NCBI GenBank assembly: GCA_035446985.1
Contig: DAOTGG010000032.1
Coordinates: forward strand, 1 to 11,892
Length of the DNA: 11,892 nt
Direction: 5' to 3'
Source of the DNA: JAQUSX01 sp035446985
GTDB lineage: Bacteria > Bacillota > Clostridia > Christensenellales > CAG-314
The notes beneath the pieces are model-generated. The model had not been told where the DNA came from and did not search any database. It saw only the letters and a list, made by a program, of their open reading frames with translations. Each line of letters begins with the position of its first letter. The stretch's first letter is position 1. The position numbers and the translations under genes were made by a program. Shown here piece by piece: positions 1-5,776 of this stretch.

Positions 1-413
1 GCCGTGGAAGTGCTTGCGTTATCAAACGTAACCATAACGGCGATAGCGTTTACAATAGCCAAGCCCAATGTGACGTAACGGGTGATTTTTTCAATTTTTT
101 TCTTTCCTTCTTCGCCTTCCTTGCTCATTCTTTCAAGAGCGGGAATGGCGTAGGCAAGAAGTTGCATTATAATGGAAGCGTTAATGTAGGGGCTGATTCC
201 TACCGCAAACAATGTACCTTGTGACAATGCCGATCCTGTAATGGCGTTCATAACAGACATGAGCGTTCCTTCGCCAAGCGAGATAACGTCCATGTTTATA
301 CCCGGAACAGGAATGAAGCAACCTAATCTGTAAATAAACACGAATAGGATTGTCATCAAAATCTTATTGCGTACTTCCTTTACCTTAAAGGCATTTTTAA
401 AGGTTTCAAACAT
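1..413 (-). CDS. secY: Protein translocase subunit SecY, N-terminal part (3' end outside window)
   Basis: SecY forms the protein-conducting channel of the Sec translocon in the cytoplasmic membrane. I translated the strand by hand: the protein opens MFETFKNAFKVKEVRNKIL and 137 codons are present before the window edge. It shows the family's first transmembrane helix (about residues 18-34) followed by the conserved FIPVPGI motif, the plug-region segment up to about residue 70, the second helix with SPYINASIIMQLL (about 74-90), the cytoplasmic loop PALERMSKEGEEGKKK, and a third helix (about 112-130). The start ATG shares one base with the rplO stop (TAATG), which implies translational coupling to L15. 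Last gene of the spc operon seen here; the remaining two thirds lies beyond position 1. No damage visible in the part present. Confidence 0.97.
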   Translation of the reverse strand, partial: MFETFKNAFKVKEVRNKILMTILFVFIYRLGCFIPVPGINMDVISLGEGTLMSVMNAITGSALSQGTLFAVGISPYINASIIMQLLAYAIPALERMSKEGEEGKKKIEKITRYVTLGLAIVNAIAVMVTFDNASTST

Positions 414-859
414 TATTTAAGTACCTCTATCGTTCCGCCCGCCGCTTGAATAGCCTTTTGCGCCGCGTCGGAAAATTTGTGCGCTTTTACCGTAAGTTTT
501 TTCGTCAATGTGCCTTTACCCAAAATTTTGATGCCTACGCCGTGTTTGATATTTACTATTCCCGCGTCCTGCAAAATTTCGGGGGTAACGGTCGCGCCGT
601 CTTCAAAATTGTTGAGTTGTTCCAAATTTACTATATCATAAATAAGGGAAAAGTTATTGTTAAAACCGTGTTTGGGAGTACGTCTTGCCAACGTGGTCTG
701 TCCGCCTTCAAAACCGGGACGAACGCCGCCGCCGCTGCGCGCCCATTGACCTTTATGACCCTTGCCGCTGGTTTTGCCCAAACCCGAACCTATGCCGCGT
801 CCAAGTCTTTTCGCGCTGGTTTTAGAACCTTCCGCCGGAGCTATTGTGTGTATTCTCAT
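413..859 (-). CDS. rplO: 50S ribosomal protein L15
   Basis: Large-subunit protein, a late-assembly component bound to 23S rRNA. 148 aa, the usual bacterial length. The N-terminal half has the family's Gly/Arg/Lys-rich rRNA-binding tail (GRGIGSGLGKTSGKGHKGQ at about residues 20-38, then SGGGVRPGFEGGQ), followed by the globular domain ending in GGTIEVLK. The frame stays open for another 50 codons upstream, but the start at MRIHTIAPAEG is chosen because it matches where L15 begins and because an AAGGAG site lies 7 bases upstream, overlapping the rpmD stop. The gap to rpmD is 11 bases and the stop overlaps the secY start by one base. Confidence 0.97.
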   Translation of the reverse strand: MRIHTIAPAEGSKTSAKRLGRGIGSGLGKTSGKGHKGQWARSGGGVRPGFEGGQTTLARRTPKHGFNNNFSLIYDIVNLEQLNNFEDGATVTPEILQDAGIVNIKHGVGIKILGKGTLTKKLTVKAHKFSDAAQKAIQAAGGTIEVLK

Positions 860-870
860 AATTCGTCTCC

Positions 871-1167
871 TTAAACTTCTTCCACGACGACAAGGTGCTT
901 CACCTTGAAAATCATTCCGCGGATAGCGTCGTTGTCGTTGAAAACTTTTGAATCGCGGATTTTGTGCAAACCCAACGCTTCCACAGTCTTTTGTTGGTCT
1001 TTCAAGCATGCTATTGTGCTTTTGACCAAAGTGACTTTTATTTTCTTTTTGCTTATTTCGTAAGGACGTTGACCTTTTTTAAAGCTAACGCTGTGCAAAG
1101 GTTCTTTCGACTTTACAATGTATTTACCGTTGATATACATGATGTCGTCTTTTTTCTTCGTTGCCAT
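871..1167 (-). CDS. rpmD: 50S ribosomal protein L30 with N-terminal extension
   Basis: Small large-subunit protein. The C-terminal 58 or so residues are a complete L30: KKIKVTLVKSTIACLKDQQ, then TVEALGLHKIRDS, then AIRGMIFKVKHLVVVEE. Ordinary bacterial L30 is about 60 aa, but this one is 98 aa because roughly 40 residues precede the family domain (MATKKKDDIMYINGKYIVK and on to RPYEISKK). That arm is basic but not low-complexity. The start at the far upstream ATG is well supported: a TAAGGAGG site lies 8 bases before it, overlapping the rpsE stop. The internal Met at residue 10 has no ribosome binding site, and there is no Met at the expected L30 start. I do not recognise the extension. Confidence 0.95.
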   Translation of the reverse strand: MATKKKDDIMYINGKYIVKSKEPLHSVSFKKGQRPYEISKKKIKVTLVKSTIACLKDQQKTVEALGLHKIRDSKVFNDNDAIRGMIFKVKHLVVVEEV

Positions 1168-1180
1168 TGTAAAATCCTCC

Positions 1181-1849
1181 TTATAGTTCTTCTACTTTTT
1201 TGCCGCGTAATTCAGCGATTTGTTCTGCCGTTCTAAGTTGAAGCAAACCGTCGAGAGTTGCTCTTACGCAGTTTACGGGTGTATTGCTTCCGTAAGATTT
1301 TGTTCTGATATCTTTAACGCCCGCAGCTTCCAATACGTTACGAACGGGACCGCCCGCGATAACGCCGGTACCTACTTGAGCAGGCATCAAAAGTATATGT
1401 CCTCTGCCGAATTTTCCAATGATTTCGTGAGGTATGGTCGTACCTTTAAGAGATATTTCAGCCATTGAGGCTTTTGCTCTTTGGGTAGCTTTTTCGATAG
1501 CTTGCGGAACTTCCGCCGCTTTACCTGTACCTACGCCGACTTTACCGTTGCCGTCGCCGACAACAACCAAAGCCGAGAAACGCATTGTTCTACCGCCTTT
1601 TACAACCTTTGTAACGCGGTTGATGGCAACGAGCTTTTTAATTAAACCGTCGTCTTCTTTTTGATCACGGTCTTTATTAAATTTTCTGCCCTTGCGGTCG
1701 CCTTGGGGACGGTCTCCCTGAGGACGGTCGCCTTGACGTCTGTTGTCGCCGTAACTACGTCTGGGACGGTCGGCTCTAGCTTCGGTCTTTTGCTCTGGAG
1801 CAACCGCGGTTTGTTCGACTGCCACTACTTCTTTTACTTCTTCGTTCAT
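1181..1849 (-). CDS. rpsE: 30S ribosomal protein S5 with long disordered N-terminal arm
   Basis: Small-subunit protein near the mRNA entry and decoding region, important for translational accuracy. 222 aa against about 165-170 in typical bacteria. The family domain begins near residue 68 (LIKKLVAINRVTKVVKGGRTMRF), contains the S5 dsRBD-like part with VGDGNGKVGVGTGKAAEVP, and continues through GVIAGGPVRNVLEAAGV to ATLDGLLQLRT. The first 66 residues are an added arm: an acidic and Ala/Val-rich start (residues 1-25), then an Arg/Gly/Asp/Gln-rich part with three DRPQG-like repeats (about 38-52) and a Lys/Asp/Arg segment. The ATG is preceded by a TAAGGAGGAG site overlapping the rplR stop, so the arm is translated. 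The 12-base gap to rplR is typical of the cluster. Confidence 0.97.
   Translation of the reverse strand: MNEEVKEVVAVEQTAVAPEQKTEARADRPRRSYGDNRRQGDRPQGDRPQGDRKGRKFNKDRDQKEDDGLIKKLVAINRVTKVVKGGRTMRFSALVVVGDGNGKVGVGTGKAAEVPQAIEKATQRAKASMAEISLKGTTIPHEIIGKFGRGHILLMPAQVGTGVIAGGPVRNVLEAAGVKDIRTKSYGSNTPVNCVRATLDGLLQLRTAEQIAELRGKKVEEL
1695..1739 (-). repeat. Three tandem 15-bp units inside rpsE
   Basis: Three consecutive 15-base units starting at 1695, 1710 and 1725 each begin cggtc on the plus strand and differ at a few positions. Read in the rpsE frame they encode the (Q)GDRP-type pentapeptide repeat of the S5 N-terminal arm. The unit length is a multiple of three, so copy-number changes would keep the frame. 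Confidence 0.85.
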
Positions 1850-1861
1850 TTCCGCTCCTCC

Positions 1862-2224
1862 TTAAAATTTCAGACCGGCTTCTCTTGCGCCGTCCGCCAA
1901 CGCTTGTACGCGTCCTGTGTAAATATAACCGCTGCGGTCAAAAACAACTTCTTTAATGCCGAGTTCGATAGCTTTTTTAGCAATCGTTTGTCCGACAAGT
2001 TTTGCCGATTCGGTTTTGCTTTTTTCGCCCATTTCGCTTTTGAGAGCGAAACTGCTTGCCGAAGCGAGAGTTTTACCGTTTATATCGTCGATTATTTGAG
2101 CATAGATATATCTCGTGCTGCGGTATACATTCAAGCGGGGGCGAATTGTCGTGCCAAATATGCTTTTACGAACACGCGCGTGTCGTATTTTTCTATCGGC
2201 GTTTTTATCTAATTTAGTAATCAT
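1862..2224 (-). CDS. rplR: 50S ribosomal protein L18
   Basis: 5S rRNA-binding protein of the large subunit's central protuberance. 120 aa, the standard length. It begins with the basic N-terminal arm (MITKLDKNADRKIRHARVR), has the RPRLNVYRSTRYIYAQIIDD core strand region, and ends with the family signature FDRSGYIYTGRVQALADGAREAGLKF. The ATG is preceded by AAGGGGGAAAT, a weaker ribosome binding site than most in the cluster. It lies 15 bases after rplF and 12 bases before rpsE. Confidence 0.97.
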   Translation of the reverse strand: MITKLDKNADRKIRHARVRKSIFGTTIRPRLNVYRSTRYIYAQIIDDINGKTLASASSFALKSEMGEKSKTESAKLVGQTIAKKAIELGIKEVVFDRSGYIYTGRVQALADGAREAGLKF

Positions 2225-2239
2225 CTAATTATTTCCCCC

Positions 2240-2779
2240 TTACTTGCCCGCTTTCTTGCCTTCTTTCAGGATTACGGGTTCTTCTTTATATCTTACACCG
2301 TAACCGTGATAAGGCTCGATAACGCGCTTAGCTTTGATATTTGCAGCCACTTGTCCGACAAGTTCTTTATCGATGCCGCTAACGGAGATTTCCGTCAATG
2401 TGGGGCAAGCGAAAGTGATGCCTTGCGGTGCTTCCATTTCTACGGGGTGACTGTAACCAATATTCAAAACAAGTTTGTTTCCGTTTACTTGCGCTTTGTA
2501 ACCGATACCGAAAATAATAAGGCTTCTTGTGTAACCTTTTGTTACTCCCGTTACCATATTGCTTACCAAAGCTCTGTAAAGTCCGTGTTTGCTGCGGATT
2601 TCTTTATCATCGTTATCGCGTGTAAACAAAATTTGATTGTTTTCGATTTTGCAGTTGATATCGGTTCCGATATCTCTTGTCAAAACGCCTTTCGGTCCTT
2701 TAACCGTGATAATGCTTCCGTCTAATTTTACTTCTACACCTGCTGGGATAGCAATAGGCGCTCTACCGATTCTTGACAT
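2240..2779 (-). CDS. rplF: 50S ribosomal protein L6
   Basis: Large-subunit protein near the factor-binding site and the sarcin-ricin loop. 179 aa, normal length, with the two repeated L6 domains: MSRIGRAPIAIPAGVEV and VKGPKGVL in the first, and GYKAQVNGNKLVLNIGYSHPV then ISVSGIDKELVGQVAANIK in the second. The C-terminal signature, usually RxPEPYKGKGIRY, reads RVIEPYHGYGVRY here, so the Lys of the GKG turn is replaced by Tyr. AGGAGG lies 5 bases before the ATG and overlaps the rpsH stop. Confidence 0.97.
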   Translation of the reverse strand: MSRIGRAPIAIPAGVEVKLDGSIITVKGPKGVLTRDIGTDINCKIENNQILFTRDNDDKEIRSKHGLYRALVSNMVTGVTKGYTRSLIIFGIGYKAQVNGNKLVLNIGYSHPVEMEAPQGITFACPTLTEISVSGIDKELVGQVAANIKAKRVIEPYHGYGVRYKEEPVILKEGKKAGK

Positions 2780-2787
2780 ATTACCTC

Positions 2788-3183
2788 CTACCAGATGTAA
2801 GCTAGCACTTCGCCGCCAAGATTGGCTTCGCGAGCGCGCTTATCTGTCATAATACCCTTTGAAGTCGATACGATAGCAACGCCGAGTCCGTTAAGAACTT
2901 TGGGCATTTGTCCCGCTTTCGCGTAAACGCGCAGTCCGGGTTTGCTGATACGTCTAAGACCTGTAACGACTTTTTGTCCTCTTGCGTACTTCAAAGTAAT
3001 TTTTAATGTGCCTTGCAATGTGTCTTTCTTTTCTTCTACCGCCGAAATATAACCTTCTTCAAGCAAAATCTGAGCGATTGCTCTTTTTGTTTTGCTGGCA
3101 GGAATTTCAACGTCGGTATGTTTTGAAATCATAGCGTTTCTGATACGCGTGAGCATATCGGCGATTGGATCTGTAACTACCAT
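2788..3183 (-). CDS. rpsH: 30S ribosomal protein S8
   Basis: 16S rRNA-binding primary assembly protein of the small subunit. In E. coli S8 is also the feedback repressor of the spc operon. 131 aa, normal length. Landmarks are DPIADMLTRIRNA at the N-terminus, the middle region KRAIAQILLEEGYI, and the C-terminal domain GLRRISKPGLRVYAK, LGVAIVSTSKGIMTD, ARxANLGGEVLAYIW. AGGAGG precedes the ATG across a 12-base gap from rpsZ. Whether this S8 represses its own operon cannot be read from the sequence; I saw no obvious S8-like target helix near rplE, but did not fold it. Confidence 0.97.
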   Translation of the reverse strand: MVVTDPIADMLTRIRNAMISKHTDVEIPASKTKRAIAQILLEEGYISAVEEKKDTLQGTLKITLKYARGQKVVTGLRRISKPGLRVYAKAGQMPKVLNGLGVAIVSTSKGIMTDKRAREANLGGEVLAYIW

Positions 3184-3195
3184 TATTTTTCCTCC

Positions 3196-3381
3196 TTACC
3201 AGCTTGCTTTTTTGACGCCGGGAATTTCTCCCTTGTACGCCTTTTCTCTAAAACAGATTCTGCAAATTCCGTATTTGCGTAAAACAGAGTGCGGTCTTCC
3301 GCATATACTGCAACGCGTGTAAGCTCTGGTCGAATACTTCGCAGGTTTTTGTTGTTTGTTTATCAAAGATTTTCTTGCCAT
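3196..3381 (-). CDS. rpsZ: 30S ribosomal protein S14, zinc-binding (type Z)
   Basis: Small-subunit head protein. 61 aa, the short zinc-containing form (about 100 aa in the non-zinc form). The zinc site is C24xxC27 and C40xxC43 (CSIC then CRIC), flanked by RPHSVLRKYG and ending with the invariant KGEIPGVKKASW. It sits in the standard place between rplE and rpsH. Presence of all four Cys means it needs zinc; organisms with this form often carry a second, Cys-free copy elsewhere, which this window cannot show. A GAGGT ribosome binding site precedes the ATG. Confidence 0.97.
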   Translation of the reverse strand: MARKSLINKQQKPAKYSTRAYTRCSICGRPHSVLRKYGICRICFREKAYKGEIPGVKKASW

Positions 3382-3395
3382 AATTTTACCTCACC

Positions 3396-4022
3396 TTACG
3401 CCCTAAACGGCATTCCCATTAGTTGGAGCAGTTGTTTCGCTTCTTCGTCTGTCTTTGCGGTTGTTACGAACGTGATGTCGTAGCCGCGTGTTTTTTCCAC
3501 TTGGTCGTAAACGATTTCGGGGAATATCAACTGTTCTCTTACACCCATGGTGTAATTGCCTCTTCCGTCAAAAGAATTTTGATTTACTCCGCGGAAGTCT
3601 CTTACTCTGGGCAGAGCGATAGAAATAAGTTTATCCATAAATTCGTACATTCTGTTGTCGCGCAACGTAACTTTCGCGCCTATGGACATACCTTCTCTGA
3701 GTTTGAAGTTAGCAACGGATTTTTTCGCCTTTGTGATAATAGGGCTTTGTCCGCTGATTTGTTTCAATTCTTCTACCGCGATTTGGAAACTTTTGGCATT
3801 ATCTTTCGCGTCGCCGATACCAGCGTTGATGATTATCTTAACGAGTTTCGGCACTTGATTGATGTTTGTGTAATTGAAATGTTTTTCCATTTGAGGAATA
3901 ACATTGTCTTTATAATATTTTTTCAGTCTGCTAACTTCGGTTTTTTTACTAACTTCAGTTTTTTTGACTTCTGTTTTTTTAGCGGTTTCCGTTTTCTTTT
4001 CCGCCGTTTTCTTTTCCGCCAA
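3396..4022 (-). CDS. rplE: 50S ribosomal protein L5 with Lys/Thr/Glu-repeat N-terminal arm
   Basis: 5S rRNA-binding protein of the central protuberance, contacting tRNA in the P site region. 208 aa against about 180 usually. The L5 domain starts near residue 32 (RLKKYYKDNVIPQMEKHF) and has the signature INAGIGDAKDNAK and the C-terminal RDFRGVNQNSFDGRGNY and DITFVTTAKTDEEAK. The first 31 residues are a charged low-complexity arm built of (A)EKKT and KKTEV units. The start is TTG, not ATG: no Met codon lies between it and residue 45, which is inside the conserved domain. A full AGGAGG lies 9 bases upstream inside the last codons of rplX. The gap after the rplX stop is 4 bases. Confidence 0.95.
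   Translation of the reverse strand: MAEKKTAEKKTETAKKTEVKKTEVSKKTEVSRLKKYYKDNVIPQMEKHFNYTNINQVPKLVKIIINAGIGDAKDNAKSFQIAVEELKQISGQSPIITKAKKSVANFKLREGMSIGAKVTLRDNRMYEFMDKLISIALPRVRDFRGVNQNSFDGRGNYTMGVREQLIFPEIVYDQVEKTRGYDITFVTTAKTDEEAKQLLQLMGMPFRA
3931..3980 (-). repeat. 18-bp repeats with A7 runs encoding the L5 arm
   Basis: Two near-identical 18-base units (3931-3948 and 3949-3966) and a partial third encode the repeated KKTEV of the L5 arm. Each has a run of seven T on the plus strand, A7 in the mRNA, for the Lys-Lys codons. The period is a multiple of three, so unit gain or loss keeps the frame. Confidence 0.8.
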
Positions 4023-4026
4023 TGTC

Positions 4027-4479
4027 CTATTCCTCCTTTGTTATTTCTTGTTTTGTTTCAGCTTTTTTCTTTGTAGCTGTAGTTGTTTTTGTTGTTTTTG
4101 CTGTTGATGTTTTTGCAACTGATTTCTTTGCAGTTGATTTATCTTCTTTCACATCTAACACAGCTCCGCATTTTTTGCACGCTCTAACGAACTTTTTGCC
4201 GTCAGCGGTCAAGGTGTGTCCTACTCTCGTTGCTTTTCCGCATTTCGGGCAGACAACCATAACGTTGCTTGCGTCGATAGGTCTGGGTTGGTCTACAATA
4301 CCGCCTTTTTCCTGAGCGTTGCGGGGTTTGATGTGTTTTTTAACAAGATTTAATCCTTCTATGATAACCTTATTGTCAGTCGGATGCGCCGCAATAACCT
4401 TGCCGCGTTTGCCTTTTTCTTTTTCGTCGCCGACGATAATTTCAACTACGTCGCCGCGTTTTACGTTCATACTTGACAT
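4027..4479 (-). CDS. rplX: 50S ribosomal protein L24 with zinc ribbon and Lys/Thr-rich tail
   Basis: Early-assembly 23S rRNA-binding protein of the KOW family. Typical bacterial L24 is about 100-105 aa; this is 150. The KOW region spans about residues 4-33 (MNVKRGDVVEIIVGDEKEKGKRGKVI), followed by the L24 signature VKKHIKPRNAQEKGGIVDQPRPI. Residues 77-104 hold a zinc ribbon, C77xxC80 and C101xxC104, as seen in many clostridial L24 proteins. From about residue 111 to the end is a roughly 40-residue low-complexity tail of Lys, Thr, Ala and Ser (KSVAKTSTAKTT and similar), ending in EEITKEE-like acidic residues. The first of two nearby ATGs is chosen because AGGAGG sits 5 bases before it. Confidence 0.96.
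   Translation of the reverse strand: MSSMNVKRGDVVEIIVGDEKEKGKRGKVIAAHPTDNKVIIEGLNLVKKHIKPRNAQEKGGIVDQPRPIDASNVMVVCPKCGKATRVGHTLTADGKKFVRACKKCGAVLDVKEDKSTAKKSVAKTSTAKTTKTTTATKKKAETKQEITKEE
4032..4037 (-). promoter_or_regulatory. Ribosome binding site deciding the rplE TTG start
   Basis: AGGAGG on the minus strand, made of the AAG GAG GAA end of rplX, with a 9-base spacer to the TTG at 4020-4022. It is the only strong site near the rplE start and supports TTG initiation. Confidence 0.8.
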
Positions 4480-4489
4480 TTTATCCTCC

Positions 4490-4858
4490 TTACAATACTT
4501 CCGGAGCGAGTGAAACGATACGCAAGTAATCTTTTTCTCTCAGTTCTCTCGCAACGGGCCCAAAAATACGGGTACCCTTGGGTTGTTTTTGATTGTCGAT
4601 AATTACAGCAGCGTTATCGTCAAAACGTATATGCGTGCCGTCTTTTCTTCCGATACCGGACGATGTGCGCACGATAACAGCCTTGACCACTTCGCCCTTC
4701 TTTACGACGCCGCCGGGGTTCGCGCTTTTAACGCTTGCCACAATGATATCGCCGATATTGCCGGTTTTTCTTTTCGAGCCGCCCAATACCTTTATGCACA
4801 TAATTTCTTTTGCGCCCGAGTTGTCGGCAGCTTTTAATCTGCTAAATGGTTGAATCAT
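4490..4858 (-). CDS. rplN: 50S ribosomal protein L14
   Basis: Large-subunit protein at the subunit interface, bridging to 16S rRNA. 122 aa, exactly the usual length. It begins MIQPFSRLKAADNSGAKEIMCI, has the L14 signature around VKAVIVRT, then GTHIRFDDNAAVIID and PKGTRIFGPVARELR, ending IVSLAPEVL. An AAGGAGG site lies 10 bases or so before the ATG, overlapping the rpsQ stop. First gene of the classical spc segment, with no promoter visible in the 15-base gap, so it is read through from the S10 genes. Confidence 0.98.
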   Translation of the reverse strand: MIQPFSRLKAADNSGAKEIMCIKVLGGSKRKTGNIGDIIVASVKSANPGGVVKKGEVVKAVIVRTSSGIGRKDGTHIRFDDNAAVIIDNQKQPKGTRIFGPVARELREKDYLRIVSLAPEVL

Positions 4859-4873
4859 TCGTTTACTGCCTCC

Positions 4874-5140
4874 TTACTTAGCTTTTTCTATTATTGAAAC
4901 CAGACGCCAGTTTTTATCTTTTGAAATTTTTCTTGTTTCCGCGATAAGGACTTTGTCGCCGATACCGCATTCATTCATTTCGTCGTGCGCCTTAAATTTC
5001 TTAGTTTTGGAAATTGTTTTCTTATACAAAGGATGTTTGAACCTGTTTACAACTTCCACGACTATCGTTTTGTCCATCTTGTCGGAAACAACCATTCCGA
5101 CGAGTTCTTTTCTCATATTTCTTTGAACTGTTGCAGCCAT
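4874..5140 (-). CDS. rpsQ: 30S ribosomal protein S17
   Basis: Primary 16S rRNA-binding protein with an OB fold. 88 aa from the chosen start. Landmarks are RKELVGMVVSDKMDKTIVVEVV, RFKHPLYKK, and the C-terminal GIGDKVLIAETRKISKDKNWRLV. Two ATGs lie six bases apart. AGGAGG directly abuts the upstream one (5146), leaving no spacer, but has a proper 6-base spacer to the downstream one (5140). The protein should therefore begin MAATVQRNMRKELVG, two residues shorter than the longest reading. Confidence 0.95.
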   Translation of the reverse strand: MAATVQRNMRKELVGMVVSDKMDKTIVVEVVNRFKHPLYKKTISKTKKFKAHDEMNECGIGDKVLIAETRKISKDKNWRLVSIIEKAK

Positions 5141-5146
5141 GTTCAT

Positions 5147-5152
5147 CCTCCT
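5147..5152 (-). promoter_or_regulatory. Ribosome binding site deciding the rpsQ start
   Basis: AGGAGG on the minus strand, immediately next to the ATG at 5144-5146 and six bases from the ATG at 5138-5140. Normal spacing selects the second ATG. Confidence 0.75.
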
Positions 5153-5355
5153 TACTTAGCCGGCGCTTCGTTTTTTCTTTCGCGAAGTACCGTTTTGACT
5201 CTGGCGATGTCTTTTTTGCAAATAGCCAAAGCCGTGTTATTCGTCAGCTGACCCGTAGCGTGAGAAAGACGCAAATTGAAAAGCTCTTTTTTCAGGTCAA
5301 GCAATTTTGCCGCCAGTTCTTCGTTATTCAATTCTCTAACTTTATTAGCCTTCAT
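5152..5355 (-). CDS. rpmC: 50S ribosomal protein L29
   Basis: Small two-helix protein at the peptide exit tunnel, a docking point for trigger factor and SRP together with L23. 67 aa, normal length. It shows ANKVRELNNEELAAKLLDLKKELFNLR, the GQL turn, and KKDIARVKTVLRER. Its first 11 bases overlap the end of rplP in another frame, so its ribosome binding site (AGGTAGAG) is inside the rplP reading frame, a layout that favours translational coupling. Confidence 0.97.
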   Translation of the reverse strand: MKANKVRELNNEELAAKLLDLKKELFNLRLSHATGQLTNNTALAICKKDIARVKTVLRERKNEAPAK

Positions 5356-5776
5356 TCGTCTCTACCTCATCTTCTTTCTTGACAAACTTGCATTTGACGG
5401 GAAGTTTATGGCTTGCCAATCTCAATGCTTCTCTTGCCTGGTCTTCTGTGATACCGCCCATTTCGAACATAATGCGTCCCGGTTTTACAACCGCTACCCA
5501 ATATTCGGGGCTGCCTTTACCTGAACCCATGCGGGTTTCAGCGGGTTTTTTTGTAACGGGTTTGTGAGGGAATATATTTACCCAAACTTTACCGCCACGT
5601 TTTATAAATCTCGTCATCGCGACACGGGCCGCTTCTATCTGGTTGCTTGTAATCCAACCGCATTCAAGAGCTTCCAAACCGAATTCGCCGTAAGCGACTT
5701 TGTTACCCTTGTGCGCTTCGCCTTTCATTCTGCCACGGAATTGACGACGTCTTTTTACTCTTTTGGGCATTAACAT
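5345..5776 (-). CDS. rplP: 50S ribosomal protein L16
   Basis: Large-subunit protein near the A site and peptidyl transferase centre. 143 aa, normal. It opens with the family's MLMPKRVKRRRQFRGRMKG, has FGLEALECGWITSNQIEAARVAMTR, then KVWVNIFPHKPVTKKPAETRMGSGKGSPEYWVAVVKPGRI, and ends in an acidic tail. The start is the first of two ATGs (residues 1 and 3): AGGAGG is 9 bases from it, and it shares one base with the rpsC stop (TAATG). The 3' end overlaps rpmC by 11 bases. Confidence 0.97.
   Translation of the reverse strand: MLMPKRVKRRRQFRGRMKGEAHKGNKVAYGEFGLEALECGWITSNQIEAARVAMTRFIKRGGKVWVNIFPHKPVTKKPAETRMGSGKGSPEYWVAVVKPGRIMFEMGGITEDQAREALRLASHKLPVKCKFVKKEDEVETNEG

Noticed and set aside
860..1009. 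In-frame upstream extension of rplO by 50 codons
   Set aside because: It lies inside rpmD in another frame, and L15 begins at MRIHTIAPAEG with a good ribosome binding site.
3423..4076. Long plus-strand open frames opposite rplE, and likewise opposite rpsE and rplR (1661-2212) and elsewhere
   Set aside because: They mirror the codon pattern of real minus-strand genes, have no ribosome binding sites of note, and the products look like no known family.
5141..5146. rpsQ start at the first ATG (5146)
   Set aside because: The ribosome binding site touches this ATG with no spacer; the ATG six bases later has normal spacing.
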